Of a stretch of DNA of 64,000 nucleotides, positions 17,160 through 25,501 are shown piece after piece. A program made the position numbers and the translations under genes. The notes below the pieces were generated by a model. That model saw nothing but the letters and a program-made list of their open reading frames with translations, did no database searches and was not told the DNA's origin. Location: positions 8,521 to 72,520 of the forward strand of contig UQCL01000002.1 in assembly GCA_900539505.1 (NCBI GenBank), given 5' to 3'. The DNA is from an uncultured Campylobacter sp. (GTDB lineage: Bacteria; Campylobacterota; Campylobacteria; Campylobacterales; Campylobacteraceae). Within the stretch, counting starts at the first letter, position 1. Each line of letters starts with the position of its first letter.

Positions 17160-18170
17160 TTACTCGTTATTTCCCGCGATCGTTTCGATTAATTTGCGTT
17201 TGTTGCGGCGGTTGTAAAGCACCGACGAAAGGAGCGATAGCGCGATGAATAAGATCCCCACGGTGCCGGTTATGATCTCGCTTACTTCAAATTTCAGCTT
17301 GGCAAACATTATAAATGCCAAACACGCGATAGCATAGTGCGCGCCGTGCTCCAGATACGCGAAGTGCGACAGCGTGCCGCGAGCGATGAGATACAGCGTG
17401 ATGGAGCGCACGAACATCGCGCCAGCACCTAGCCCCAGCATAATGATGAAGATATTATCGCTTAGCGCAAACGCGCCGATCACGCCGTCGAAGCTAAAGC
17501 TCGCGTCCAGAGTTTCTAAATACAAAAAGCCCGCAAGGCCGTTTTTTACGCCGTCCGTGCCGAAAAGGCGGTCGAAGCAGGAGATGAGCAGATAGAGCAG
17601 GATCGCGCCGAAATACGCTGCGCCGAGCGTAGCCGAGCCCGTTTTAGCAAGCAGCGCGAGCCCCGCGGCTAGAGCGATCAGCGTGGGCGCGTTTGGAATG
17701 CGCTTTAAAAATCGCACGAGCCCGTTATTTTCGATTATGCCCAGCCAGTGTAGCTCGCGCTGCGCATCGAAGAAAAAATCGCAAAAGACCATCAGTAAAA
17801 AAGCGCCGCCGAAAACGTAAATTTGCGCTTCGTTCTCGCTTAAAATTTCATGATAGCGCTGCGGCTGCTTAAGCGCCAGCACGAGAGTTTCCCAAAGACC
17901 CAGATGCGCGCTTGCGGCGACGATTAGCACGGGGAATAAAAATCTCATCCCAAAAACCGCGATCGGAATGCCCCAGAGGATAAATCTGCTCTGCCACACC
18001 GGCGCCATATCTTTTAGCACCTTGGCATTGACTACGGCGTTATCGAAGCTGAGGCTGATTTCGAGCGCGCATAAAAGCGCACAGATATAAGCGGCACCCG
18101 CGCCGCCGATATAAAATGCGATAGCAAGCGCAATTAGGCTTACTACAAAAGAGGAGTAAAAATATTTCAT
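17160..18170 (-). CDS. DUF475 (TerC-superfamily) integral membrane protein
   Basis: The 336-residue, roughly nine-helix protein carries the two acidic signatures of DUF475: CALEISLSFDNAVVNAKVLK near residue 30 and ETLDASFSFDGVIGAFALSDN near 220. TerC-superfamily proteins are linked to metal-ion homeostasis and tellurite resistance; the activity of DUF475 members is not established. The second of two adjacent ATG codons (18170) is preferred because AGGA lies five bases upstream. Divergent from the antiporter gene. Confidence 0.85.
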   Translation of the reverse strand: MKYFYSSFVVSLIALAIAFYIGGAGAAYICALLCALEISLSFDNAVVNAKVLKDMAPVWQSRFILWGIPIAVFGMRFLFPVLIVAASAHLGLWETLVLALKQPQRYHEILSENEAQIYVFGGAFLLMVFCDFFFDAQRELHWLGIIENNGLVRFLKRIPNAPTLIALAAGLALLAKTGSATLGAAYFGAILLYLLISCFDRLFGTDGVKNGLAGFLYLETLDASFSFDGVIGAFALSDNIFIIMLGLGAGAMFVRSITLYLIARGTLSHFAYLEHGAHYAIACLAFIMFAKLKFEVSEIITGTVGILFIALSLLSSVLYNRRNKRKLIETIAGNNE

Positions 18171-18225
18171 CATCGTCCTAGCTGATTTTTTGCGCGATTT
18201 TAGCAAAATTTAGCCCTAAATTCTA

Positions 18226-18231
18226 TATAAT
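18226..18231 (+). promoter_or_regulatory. -10 box (TATAAT) for the antiporter gene
   Basis: A perfect TATAAT lies 26 bases before the ATG at 18258, in the short divergent gap. Confidence 0.5.
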
Positions 18232-18257
18232 TGCAAAAATTCCAAAAAAGGCAAAAG

Positions 18258-19577
18258 ATGCTTACCAATCCCGTATTTATCAGTATCTGTGTGATGTGCG
18301 CGCTGTGCTTGCTGAGGTGCAACGTAATGCTCGCGATCCTAATCGGCACGATCTGCGCCGTGCTCTCAAGCAAGATCCCGCTGGGAGATGCCATAAATTT
18401 ATTCATAAACGGCAACCCCGAAAACGCCGGCAGTCTCGGCATGGGCGGAAATTTAGAAACCGCGCTTTCGTATCTGCTGCTAGGCGTCATCGCAAGCGCG
18501 ATCTCAAAGACCAACTTAACGGCGATCTTGGTGCGCGCGGTGGCAAATTTAATCAGCGACAAAAAATACGTTTTTATCTTTTCGATCGCCTTTTTTGCAT
18601 GCTTCTCACAAAATTTAATCCCCGTGCACATCGCCTTTATTCCGATTTTGATCCCGCCGTTAGTTAAGATCATGAACTCGCTAAAGATCGACCGCCGCGC
18701 CGTTGCGTGTGCGCTAACGTTCGGCTTGCAGACGCCGTATATGGCGCTGCCGCTGGGATTTGGACTTATCTTTATGGGATTAATTGAAAAAAATATGAAC
18801 GCAAACGGCATCGCAGTAAGCCTAAGCGACATATCGAGCGTGATGTGGCTAAGCGCCGTGCCGATGCTCGTGGGGCTAGTGCTGGCCGTGATCTACTACC
18901 GCAAGCCGAGAGACTACGCCGAAACCAAACAGAGCCTGGATGCGCATTTTAGCGAGCTTAAGATGGGTATGCGCGAATGGGGCGCGCTAGCGGGCATCGC
19001 GGTGTGCTTCGCGGTGCAAATTTGGATTAAATCCCTTCCGTTTGCCGCGCTTAGCGGAATTTTAGTAATGCTTGCTAGCAAAGGCATCGAGTGGAAGAAG
19101 CTCGATAGCGTATTTGACGAAGGCGTGCATATGATGGGCTATATCGCGTTTTTGATGCTGATCGCCGCAGGATACGGCACGATCTTAAAAGAAACCGGCG
19201 GCGTGAATGAGCTGGTGCACGTAGCGAGCACTTTAAGCGGCGGCAAGCTCGGCGGTGCGCTGCTGATGATCGGCATCGGACTGCTTGTGACGATGGGCAT
19301 AGGCTCGAGCTTCGGCACGATCCCTATCATCGCTACGATTTATTGTCCGCTAGCCGCACAGTTGGGCTTTAGCACTGCGGCGACGATCTTTATCATCGGC
19401 GTGGCCGCAGGTATCGGCGATGCGGGCTCGCCTGCTAGCGATAGCACGCTTGGACCTACCGTGGGGCTAAATATCGACGGCGGACATAGCCACATGTGGG
19501 ATACCTGCGTGCCGACCTTTATTTTCTTTAATATCCCGCTGATTATATTTGGCATAATCTTTTCGATGATGCTTTGA
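18258..19577 (+). CDS. Na+/H+ antiporter-family transporter (NhaC/YuiF-like)
   Basis: The 439-residue protein has about eleven hydrophobic segments and Na+/H+ antiporter-family motifs: ALSYLLLGVIASAIS, FSQNLIPVHIAFIPILIPPL, GIGSSFGTIPIIATIYCPLA, and GIGDAGSPASDSTLGPTVGLN close to the C-terminus. Members exchange cations or carry amino acids; the substrate cannot be told from sequence. The start at 18258 (MLTNPVF) follows AAAAAAGGC; the frame itself opens at 18231. Confidence 0.8.
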   Translation: MLTNPVFISICVMCALCLLRCNVMLAILIGTICAVLSSKIPLGDAINLFINGNPENAGSLGMGGNLETALSYLLLGVIASAISKTNLTAILVRAVANLISDKKYVFIFSIAFFACFSQNLIPVHIAFIPILIPPLVKIMNSLKIDRRAVACALTFGLQTPYMALPLGFGLIFMGLIEKNMNANGIAVSLSDISSVMWLSAVPMLVGLVLAVIYYRKPRDYAETKQSLDAHFSELKMGMREWGALAGIAVCFAVQIWIKSLPFAALSGILVMLASKGIEWKKLDSVFDEGVHMMGYIAFLMLIAAGYGTILKETGGVNELVHVASTLSGGKLGGALLMIGIGLLVTMGIGSSFGTIPIIATIYCPLAAQLGFSTAATIFIIGVAAGIGDAGSPASDSTLGPTVGLNIDGGHSHMWDTCVPTFIFFNIPLIIFGIIFSMML

Positions 19578-19833
19578 AATTTTATAAAATTTAGCTGCCC
19601 GGCGTTGTCCGTAAATTTATAAATTTACGGATACGAATGTTTTTAAATTTATCCGCGCGACTTTGTTTTTAAATTTATCCGCGCGATTTCGTCGAAATTT
19701 ATTTGCGCCGTTCGCGCGGTTTGCTTAAATTTAGCCGCTTTAAATTTAACCGCTCACGGCGCGTTGATGAAAATCATTGCTAAAATTTGAAATTTCGCAT
19801 AAAATGGGCGAAATTTCATAGCAAGGAGCGGTG

Positions 19834-20277
19834 GTGGAGCAAATTTATCCTTACGTGCAGATCGTCCATCTTATCTGCGCCATTATCTTTTTAGGCTACA
19901 TATTTTTCGACGTCGTGATTTTTTCGCGGCTCAAAGGCGTGCTGGGTGCGGACTACGAGCGCGTTAAAAAGGCGATCGGCTCGCGCGCGATTAAGATCAT
20001 GCCGGTTTGCCTTTTTACGCTGATAATCACCGGCGGAATGATGATGAGCCGCTGGGTCGGGAGCGCTAACGGCGGGTATTTCGGCACGCCGCTTCAAAAA
20101 ATCTTTATGCTAAAAGTTGCGCTCGCGCTCATCATCGCCGCATGCGTAGCGATAAATTTGAGCTGCCGCGCGATGGGAAGGCCCGCGCCTGAGTTTTTAC
20201 GAGCAAATATCCACAAGATCGCTTTTGTATTCGGCTTCATCATCGTGCTTTGCGCTAAGCTGATGTTCATAGTATGA
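19834..20277 (+). CDS. CopD-like four-helix membrane protein
   Basis: The 147-residue protein has four transmembrane helices and the motifs of small CopD/copper-resistance-D-like proteins: VQIVHLICAIIFLGYIFFD, then LFTLIITGGMMMSRW and QKIFMLKVALALIIA. Conserved His and Met residues suggest metal or heme association, not proven. Two GTG codons are adjacent; the second (19834) has AAGGAG at the better five-base distance. Confidence 0.7.
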   Translation: MEQIYPYVQIVHLICAIIFLGYIFFDVVIFSRLKGVLGADYERVKKAIGSRAIKIMPVCLFTLIITGGMMMSRWVGSANGGYFGTPLQKIFMLKVALALIIAACVAINLSCRAMGRPAPEFLRANIHKIAFVFGFIIVLCAKLMFIV

Positions 20278-20890
20278 TTTATGACGCAAAATTTAGCGCT
20301 GGCGGCACGCTTTTATCGCGGAATTCTGTAGCGTGGCAAAGATTTAATTTTGCTTGCTTTTAAAATACGACGCTTGCTAAAAATTTTAAAATTCCGTTTT
20401 GCTGGGCGGGAGTAGAAATTTAAGAATTTTAAATTCCACTATGTCTGCGCTAAAGCGCGAAATTTTAAAATTCCACTCCTTTTTTGTGCTGTTTTGTCAA
20501 ATGCAATCTCAAAATTTAATCTCATAAAATTTTAAAATTTCATCGCGAGCTTTAAAGCGCTCATAAAATTTCTCACCCAATTCTGCAGCTTTAAAATTTT
20601 GTAAAATTCTGTGGCTTTAAAATTTTGCAAAATTTTAAAAATTTTAAATTCTATCGCTAGGACGCAGATGAAAACTCTAAAAAAACTCGCGCAAAATCGA
20701 AGCAAACAATGAAAAAGCGAATTTATTTGACGACTTTACTTACTATTTAATAATCATTAAAGATATAAAAAGCTAAAATTGCTTTTTGCCTGCGGGCGAA
20801 TTTAATGTCTGCTTGCCATTCGCGCGGGATTTTGAGGTTTCCCGTAGCCGTGGCAATAGTTTTGAAATTATTTATGAGAAAGGAAAAAGG
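20278..20890. other. Spacer upstream of the binding-protein array
   Basis: The first ~370 bases are packed with AAATTTTAAAATTCC-like words (20370-20660). The last part is A+T-rich with TTGACG at 20727-20732 and ATTTAATAATCATTAAAGATATAAA after it, a plausible promoter region for the four downstream genes. The latter also loosely resembles a Fur-type AT palindrome, but too weakly to call. Confidence 0.45.
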
Positions 20891-21700
20891 ATGAAGAAAT
20901 TTCTCTTAAGTCTGCTTGTCGCAGCTTTAGCTAGTAGTGCGCTTTGCGCAAGGTCGCTCTCCGAGATCAAAAGTAGCGGAGTGCTTAGAATAGGCGTTTA
21001 TGACGCGCAACCGCCGTTTAGCAAGATAGAAGACGGCGTGCATCAGGGCTTTGAGGTCGATATGGCAAATGCTATCGCTAAAGATATGCTTCCATCGGGC
21101 GGAAAGGTGGAGTTTACCTCCGTGCTTGCAAATCAGCGTATAAAATTCCTACAAGAAGATAAGGTGGACGCAGTTATCGCAACTTTTACCGTAACTCCGG
21201 AGCGCGAGAAGCAGGTAGATTTTACGACCCCGTATTTTAGCGTCAATATAGGCATTTTAACCCGCGTCGAAGATAAGATTAAATCTTTAAACGAATTGCA
21301 AGATAAAACTATTTTAGTTCTTAGCGGCGGTACTGCAGAAACATACTTTGAAAAGCAAGGCTATAATATCGCCAGATGCGACAACGCAAACGCTTGCTAT
21401 AAGGCGCTAAAAGCTGGACAGGGCGACGGGTATGCCGATGATAACCTAGTCGTGCTGGCTTATCCGGTATTAGATAAAAAGGTAGAAGTAAATATCAAAA
21501 ATTTAGGTACTTCGGATTTCTTAGCCATCGGCGTGAAAAAGGGCAATTCGGAGCTTTTGGATTTTCTAAACGGCGAGCTAATCAAGCTAAGCAAAGAGGG
21601 CTTTTTCAAAAATTCGTTCGATAATTTCATCGAGCCTTACTACAAAGGAACTGCAGAGAAAAAGTATTTCTTGCTGGACGATCTTTATAGCTTGCTGTAA
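20891..21700 (+). CDS. Family-3 extracellular solute-binding protein, array copy 1
   Basis: The 269-residue periplasmic binding protein has a signal peptide (MKKFLLSLLVAALASSALCA). Family-3 (polar amino acid) features are SSGVLRIGVYDAQPPFS, GFEVDMANAIAKD, FTVTPEREKQVDFTTPYF and GYADDNLVVLAY. AGGAAAAAGG lies directly upstream of the ATG. It opens a run of four paralogues; all end in a conserved KKYFLLDDLYSL-type tail. No ABC permease or ATPase is nearby. Ligand unknown. Confidence 0.9.
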   Translation: MKKFLLSLLVAALASSALCARSLSEIKSSGVLRIGVYDAQPPFSKIEDGVHQGFEVDMANAIAKDMLPSGGKVEFTSVLANQRIKFLQEDKVDAVIATFTVTPEREKQVDFTTPYFSVNIGILTRVEDKIKSLNELQDKTILVLSGGTAETYFEKQGYNIARCDNANACYKALKAGQGDGYADDNLVVLAYPVLDKKVEVNIKNLGTSDFLAIGVKKGNSELLDFLNGELIKLSKEGFFKNSFDNFIEPYYKGTAEKKYFLLDDLYSLL

Positions 21701-21720
21701 TTTTTAAAAAGGGGGACGCT

Positions 21721-22524
21721 ATGAAAAAGATAATCCTAGCATTGATGCTGGCTGCGTGTTCGCTTTTTAGCAACACTTTAGCTCAAATCAAAGAAAAAGG
21801 GGTTATTCGAATCGGTATAGATGGCTCGTCTCCGCCGTTTAGCGTCGCTAAAGCCGGCGAATATAGCGGGTTTGAGATACTTTTAATCGAAGGGCTTGTT
21901 AAAGAAATTTTCGGCGATAAAGGCGGCAAGATAGAATATGTCGTAACTTTGGGCGATGATCGTATAAAAGCGGTGCAGGACAACAGAGTCGATTTAGATA
22001 TCGCGCTTATCTCGGTTACGAAAGAGCGTGAGAAGCTGGTAGATTTCTCCGATCCATACTTTAGCGTAAATATCGGCGTGCTAACCCGTAGCGAAGATAA
22101 TATCAGAAAAGTCTCCGATCTAAACGGAAAGACTATACTAGCGCAGCCCGGCACCACCGTGTTTGATTACTTTACGAAACAGGGCTATAACGTAGCGCCG
22201 TGCGATAGTGCAAGCGAATGCTTTAACGCTCTAAAATCGGGCAAGGGCGACGGATACGCAGACGATAATCTGCTTGTGTTCGCTTACGCCGTAGTAGACC
22301 GCAAAGTTGAAGTAAATATTAAGAATTTAGGCTCGACGGACTTCCTAGCCATCGCGGTGCAAAAAGGTAATACTGAACTACTTAACGCGGTAAATGCGGG
22401 ACTGATCAATTTAAGCAAAAAGGGCTTTTTTACAAAAATTTTTGATGAGAGTATCGAGCCTTTTTATAAAGGTACCGTCGATAAAAAGTATTTCTTGCTG
22501 GACGATCTTTACAGCCTGTTTTAA
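21721..22524 (+). CDS. Family-3 extracellular solute-binding protein, array copy 2
   Basis: The 267-residue paralogue of copy 1 starts 20 bases downstream. Domain motifs are KGVIRIGIDGSSPPFS, GFEILLIEGLVKEIFG, ALISVTKEREKLVDFSDPYF and GYADDNLLVFAY. The N-terminus (MKKIILALMLAACSLFSNTLA) can be read either as an ordinary signal peptide cut near the homologous LFSN site or as a lipoprotein signal with LAAC lipobox. Copies 2 and 3 are the closest pair. Confidence 0.9.
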   Translation: MKKIILALMLAACSLFSNTLAQIKEKGVIRIGIDGSSPPFSVAKAGEYSGFEILLIEGLVKEIFGDKGGKIEYVVTLGDDRIKAVQDNRVDLDIALISVTKEREKLVDFSDPYFSVNIGVLTRSEDNIRKVSDLNGKTILAQPGTTVFDYFTKQGYNVAPCDSASECFNALKSGKGDGYADDNLLVFAYAVVDRKVEVNIKNLGSTDFLAIAVQKGNTELLNAVNAGLINLSKKGFFTKIFDESIEPFYKGTVDKKYFLLDDLYSLF

Positions 22525-22589
22525 TTTAAAATGGCGATGGATGGAATTCTATTCGCTGGCAAAATTTTAGTAAAATTTAAAGGAATTTT

Positions 22590-23393
22590 ATGAAAAAGAT
22601 TATATTTACGTTGTTAATCGCTTCGTGTTCGTTATTTGCCAACTCTTTAGCGCAGATCAAAGAAAAAGGGCTCATTCGCATTGGGGTAGACGGCTCACTG
22701 CCGCCACTTAGCGTCTCTGAGGACGGAAGATATAGCGGTTTTGAAATTTCGCTTATCGAAGAGCTCGTGAAAGAAATTTTCGGCGATAAGGGCGGCAAAA
22801 TCGAATATGTCGTAACTCTAGGCAATGATCGTATCACAGCCGTGCAAGATAACAAGGTCGATTTGGATATCGCGGCGATTACGGTTACGAAAGAGCGCGA
22901 GAAACTAGTGGATTTTTCAAACCCTTACTTTAGCGTAAATATCGGCGTACTAACCCGTAGCGATGACAATATCAAGACAATAAGCGACCTGCAGGATAAA
23001 GAAATTTTAGCAGAGCCCGGCACTACGGCTTTTGATTATTTTAATAAGGAAGGCTTTAAAGTTATCTCATGCGCCAGTTCGAGCGAATGCTTCCGCGCGC
23101 TAAAATCCGGTCGCGGCAGCGGCTATGCAGACGATAATATGGTAGTTTTGGGTTATTCGGTTGTAGATCGCAAGGTAGAGGTAAATATCAAGAATTTAGG
23201 TACGTCGGACTTTTTAGCTATCGCGGTGCAAAAAGGCAACGATGACTTGCTAAACGCCTTAAACGACGGGCTTGTCAAGCTCAGCAAAAATGGCTTTTTC
23301 AAGAAAATTTTTAACGACAGCATCGATCCTTTTTACAAGGGAAAGGCTGAGAAAAAATATTTCTTGTTAGATGATCTTTATAAAATGTTTTAA
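22590..23393 (+). CDS. Family-3 extracellular solute-binding protein, array copy 3
   Basis: The 267-residue protein is very similar to copy 2 throughout: KGLIRIGVDGSLPPLS, SLIEELVKEIFGDKGGKIE, AITVTKEREKLVDFSNPYF, GYADDNMVVLGY. The N-terminus contains IASC, again a possible lipobox. One local difference is PPLS where the others have PPFS, in the ligand-contact loop. AAAGGAATTTT precedes the ATG; 65 bases separate it from copy 2. Confidence 0.9.
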   Translation: MKKIIFTLLIASCSLFANSLAQIKEKGLIRIGVDGSLPPLSVSEDGRYSGFEISLIEELVKEIFGDKGGKIEYVVTLGNDRITAVQDNKVDLDIAAITVTKEREKLVDFSNPYFSVNIGVLTRSDDNIKTISDLQDKEILAEPGTTAFDYFNKEGFKVISCASSSECFRALKSGRGSGYADDNMVVLGYSVVDRKVEVNIKNLGTSDFLAIAVQKGNDDLLNALNDGLVKLSKNGFFKKIFNDSIDPFYKGKAEKKYFLLDDLYKMF

Positions 23394-23408
23394 TTCAAAG
23401 GACAAAAT

Positions 23409-24212
23409 ATGAAAAAAATTCTACTAAGTATTTTGCTGGGTGCTGGCGCGCTTTGCGCTAATTCCCTAGCAGATATCAAGCAAGCAGGCGAAATTCGCAT
23501 AGGCTTGCAAGATTCCCAGCCTCCGTTTAGCTTCGATGATAACGGCACGCTAAAGGGCTTTGAGGTTGATTTGGCAAATGAGTTAGTCAAAAATCTATTT
23601 GGCAATAAAAAGATCAAAATCGACTTTATCGCCGTAGCATCTAAAGATCGCGTTCCTTCACTGGAGCAAAACAAAGTAGATCTCATCATATCCAAGCTTA
23701 CCGTCACAAAAGATCGCGTTCAGAAAGTCGATTTTTCTTACCCGTATTATTCAGTGCAAATTGGCGTGCTAAGCCGCAAGGACGATAATATTTCAAGAAT
23801 CGATCAGATCGCGCATAAAAAAATTCTAAGCGTTAAGGGCACAACTGCCGAGGAGCACTTCAAAAACGCGGGCTATGAGATTGCGACATGTACCGACGCG
23901 AATGAGTGCGTCGCTAGGCTAAAGGCTGGCGAGGGCATAGGCTTTGCCGACGATAATACGGTCGTACTCGGATACGCTAGAAACGATGCCGCGCTTGATG
24001 CAAAAATCATCAACCTTGGCAAGGTAGATTATATCGCCGTCGCCCTATCTAAGGGCAATACCGAGCTGCTTGATGCGGTCAATAGCAGCCTGGTAAAAAT
24101 GTATAAAGCGAAATTTTTCCATAAGGCTTTTGACGAGGATATCAAGCCATACTACGGCGGCAAGATCGATAAAAAGCACTTCACGCTCGATGAGGTTTAT
24201 AGCCTGTTTTAG
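23409..24212 (+). CDS. Family-3 extracellular solute-binding protein, array copy 4
   Basis: The most diverged of the four, 267 residues, with an ordinary signal peptide (LLGAGALCAN). Motifs: AGEIRIGLQDSQPPFSF, GFEVDLANELVKNLFG, SKLTVTKDRVQKVDFSYPYY, GFADDNTVVLGY, and the tail KKHFTLDEVYSLF. Only 15 bases separate it from copy 3, so they are surely co-transcribed. Its aligned changes suggest a different ligand. Confidence 0.9.
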   Translation: MKKILLSILLGAGALCANSLADIKQAGEIRIGLQDSQPPFSFDDNGTLKGFEVDLANELVKNLFGNKKIKIDFIAVASKDRVPSLEQNKVDLIISKLTVTKDRVQKVDFSYPYYSVQIGVLSRKDDNISRIDQIAHKKILSVKGTTAEEHFKNAGYEIATCTDANECVARLKAGEGIGFADDNTVVLGYARNDAALDAKIINLGKVDYIAVALSKGNTELLDAVNSSLVKMYKAKFFHKAFDEDIKPYYGGKIDKKHFTLDEVYSLF

Positions 24213-24265
24213 GCTTAGACGCATCTAAAATTTTAAGGCGCCCCTTGGCGTCTAAACATACCCGC

Positions 24266-24317
24266 AGCTGCGATATTTGATCGCAGCTTGCTTTTGCCGC
24301 CAAGGCTTCGGCGGCAA
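24266..24317 (+). terminator. Double hairpin after the binding-protein array
   Basis: Two stem-loops follow the last array gene: a nine-base stem (AGCTGCGAT with ATCGCAGCT, 24266-24288) and an eight-base stem (TTGCCGCC with GGCGGCAA, 24294-24317), with short T-containing stretches after each. A likely transcription end, though the T-run is poor. Confidence 0.5.
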
Positions 24318-24435
24318 TTTATAATTTAAATTCCGTATTTTTACGGATCCCGGTTGCGATATAAAATTTTATGATGTTTTGATATGCGGTTGTGAAAGGG
24401 CGCGGCTTATAAAAGATAGTCGGTCGCAAGAAATT

Positions 24436-25392
24436 CTAATCCGAGTAGTAAAATTTTATATCCTTTTTCAGTTGCGTCGGCAGTATATTAAATTTAGCCC
24501 TAAAAATTTTAGAAAAATGCGATAAATTATTGTATCCGACCATTTTAGCGGCTTCGTTTACGCTGATTTGATCTAGACTTAATAGCTCTTTTGCAATTCC
24601 AAGCCGCTCATTTGTCAGCATCGCATAAACGCTCGTGCCAAAATATGCTTTAAAATCCCTTTTTAGTGCAAATTCATTCGTGGCACAAAGACGAGCGAGC
24701 TCCTTAATGCTAGGTGGGTTTTGCATATTTTCAAGTAATATTTTCTTTGCTTTTTGGACTGTTTTTATGTCATTTTCATCAAGACTAAGCGTATTTTCAG
24801 GCTCATTAAATTTATAAAAACTTTTATAAAGCATCTCTAAAATTTTACTTTCCATAAAAATTTCGCGCATTTTGCCGTCGTATATCGCGGCATTTTCGAG
24901 CTCTTTGAGGATGATATTTTGCACGGCGCTTGTTTTAAATTTCTTCATGCAAACGGCCTGATCTAAATTCAAATTTTTTAAAATTCCCAGCTCATTTGCA
25001 AAAGCGGTGCTAAGCGCTATGCATGAGCTTTTATAGTGTTTATTTTCAAGCTCGTGAACGCCACGCAATTTGCTTTGCATAGTTCCGAGCCAAAACTCAC
25101 CTTTATTCAAAACGAATTGATCTTTATCCGATCTGAAGCAGATAGGATTTTCGCCCGTATTGAAAAATAAAAATGAATAGCGGCTACCTCGCTCGTGGCG
25201 ATGCAAAAGAAAATCTCTGCAAATTATATCGCTGCTATAATATCCTATCCCTCCGCCCGTATAAAAAGAGCTAAAGTCGAATTTTATACTTTCGCTTTCA
25301 AGCTCGGTTTTGTTATACCCACATTGCTTGGACGGCTCAATGTCGTTAGATATTTTTTGTAAAAAATCATCTAAACTTATCTCTTTAATCAT
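24436..25392 (-). CDS. AraC-family transcriptional regulator of the iron-uptake locus
   Basis: The 318-residue protein has a non-conserved N-terminal sensing part and a C-terminal AraC DNA-binding domain (about 215-318) with two helix-turn-helix units: IKELARLCATNEFALKRDFK and VNEAAKMVGYNNLSHFSKIF, the latter ending in the family signature. It is transcribed away from the TonB-dependent receptor gene 110 bases off. This arrangement is typical of siderophore-sensing AraC regulators (PchR/YbtA type). A+T-richer than flanking core genes. Confidence 0.88.
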   Translation of the reverse strand: MIKEISLDDFLQKISNDIEPSKQCGYNKTELESESIKFDFSSFYTGGGIGYYSSDIICRDFLLHRHERGSRYSFLFFNTGENPICFRSDKDQFVLNKGEFWLGTMQSKLRGVHELENKHYKSSCIALSTAFANELGILKNLNLDQAVCMKKFKTSAVQNIILKELENAAIYDGKMREIFMESKILEMLYKSFYKFNEPENTLSLDENDIKTVQKAKKILLENMQNPPSIKELARLCATNEFALKRDFKAYFGTSVYAMLTNERLGIAKELLSLDQISVNEAAKMVGYNNLSHFSKIFRAKFNILPTQLKKDIKFYYSD

Positions 25393-25440
25393 CTTATCCC
25401 TTTAGCGTTTAAAAAAATCCCTCTGCCGTTTAGTATTTCT

Positions 25441-25464
25441 TGATAATGCGTATCTTATTATAGT
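25441..25464 (+). promoter_or_regulatory. Fur-box-like site overlapping a -10 element
   Basis: TGATAATGCGTATCTTATTA resembles the Fur consensus (GATAATGATAATCATTATC) in most half-site positions and runs into TATAGT (25459-25464), a likely -10 for the receptor gene. It lies in the divergent gap between araC-type and tonB-receptor genes. Iron repression by Fur is the inference. Confidence 0.45.
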
Positions 25465-25501
25465 AAAATGAGTTTAAATTTTAATAAGAAAAGGGGCGTT
25501 T

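Noticed and set aside
20727..20790. Fur box upstream of the binding-protein array
   Set aside because: Only an AT-rich partial palindrome; too weak compared with the site at 25441.
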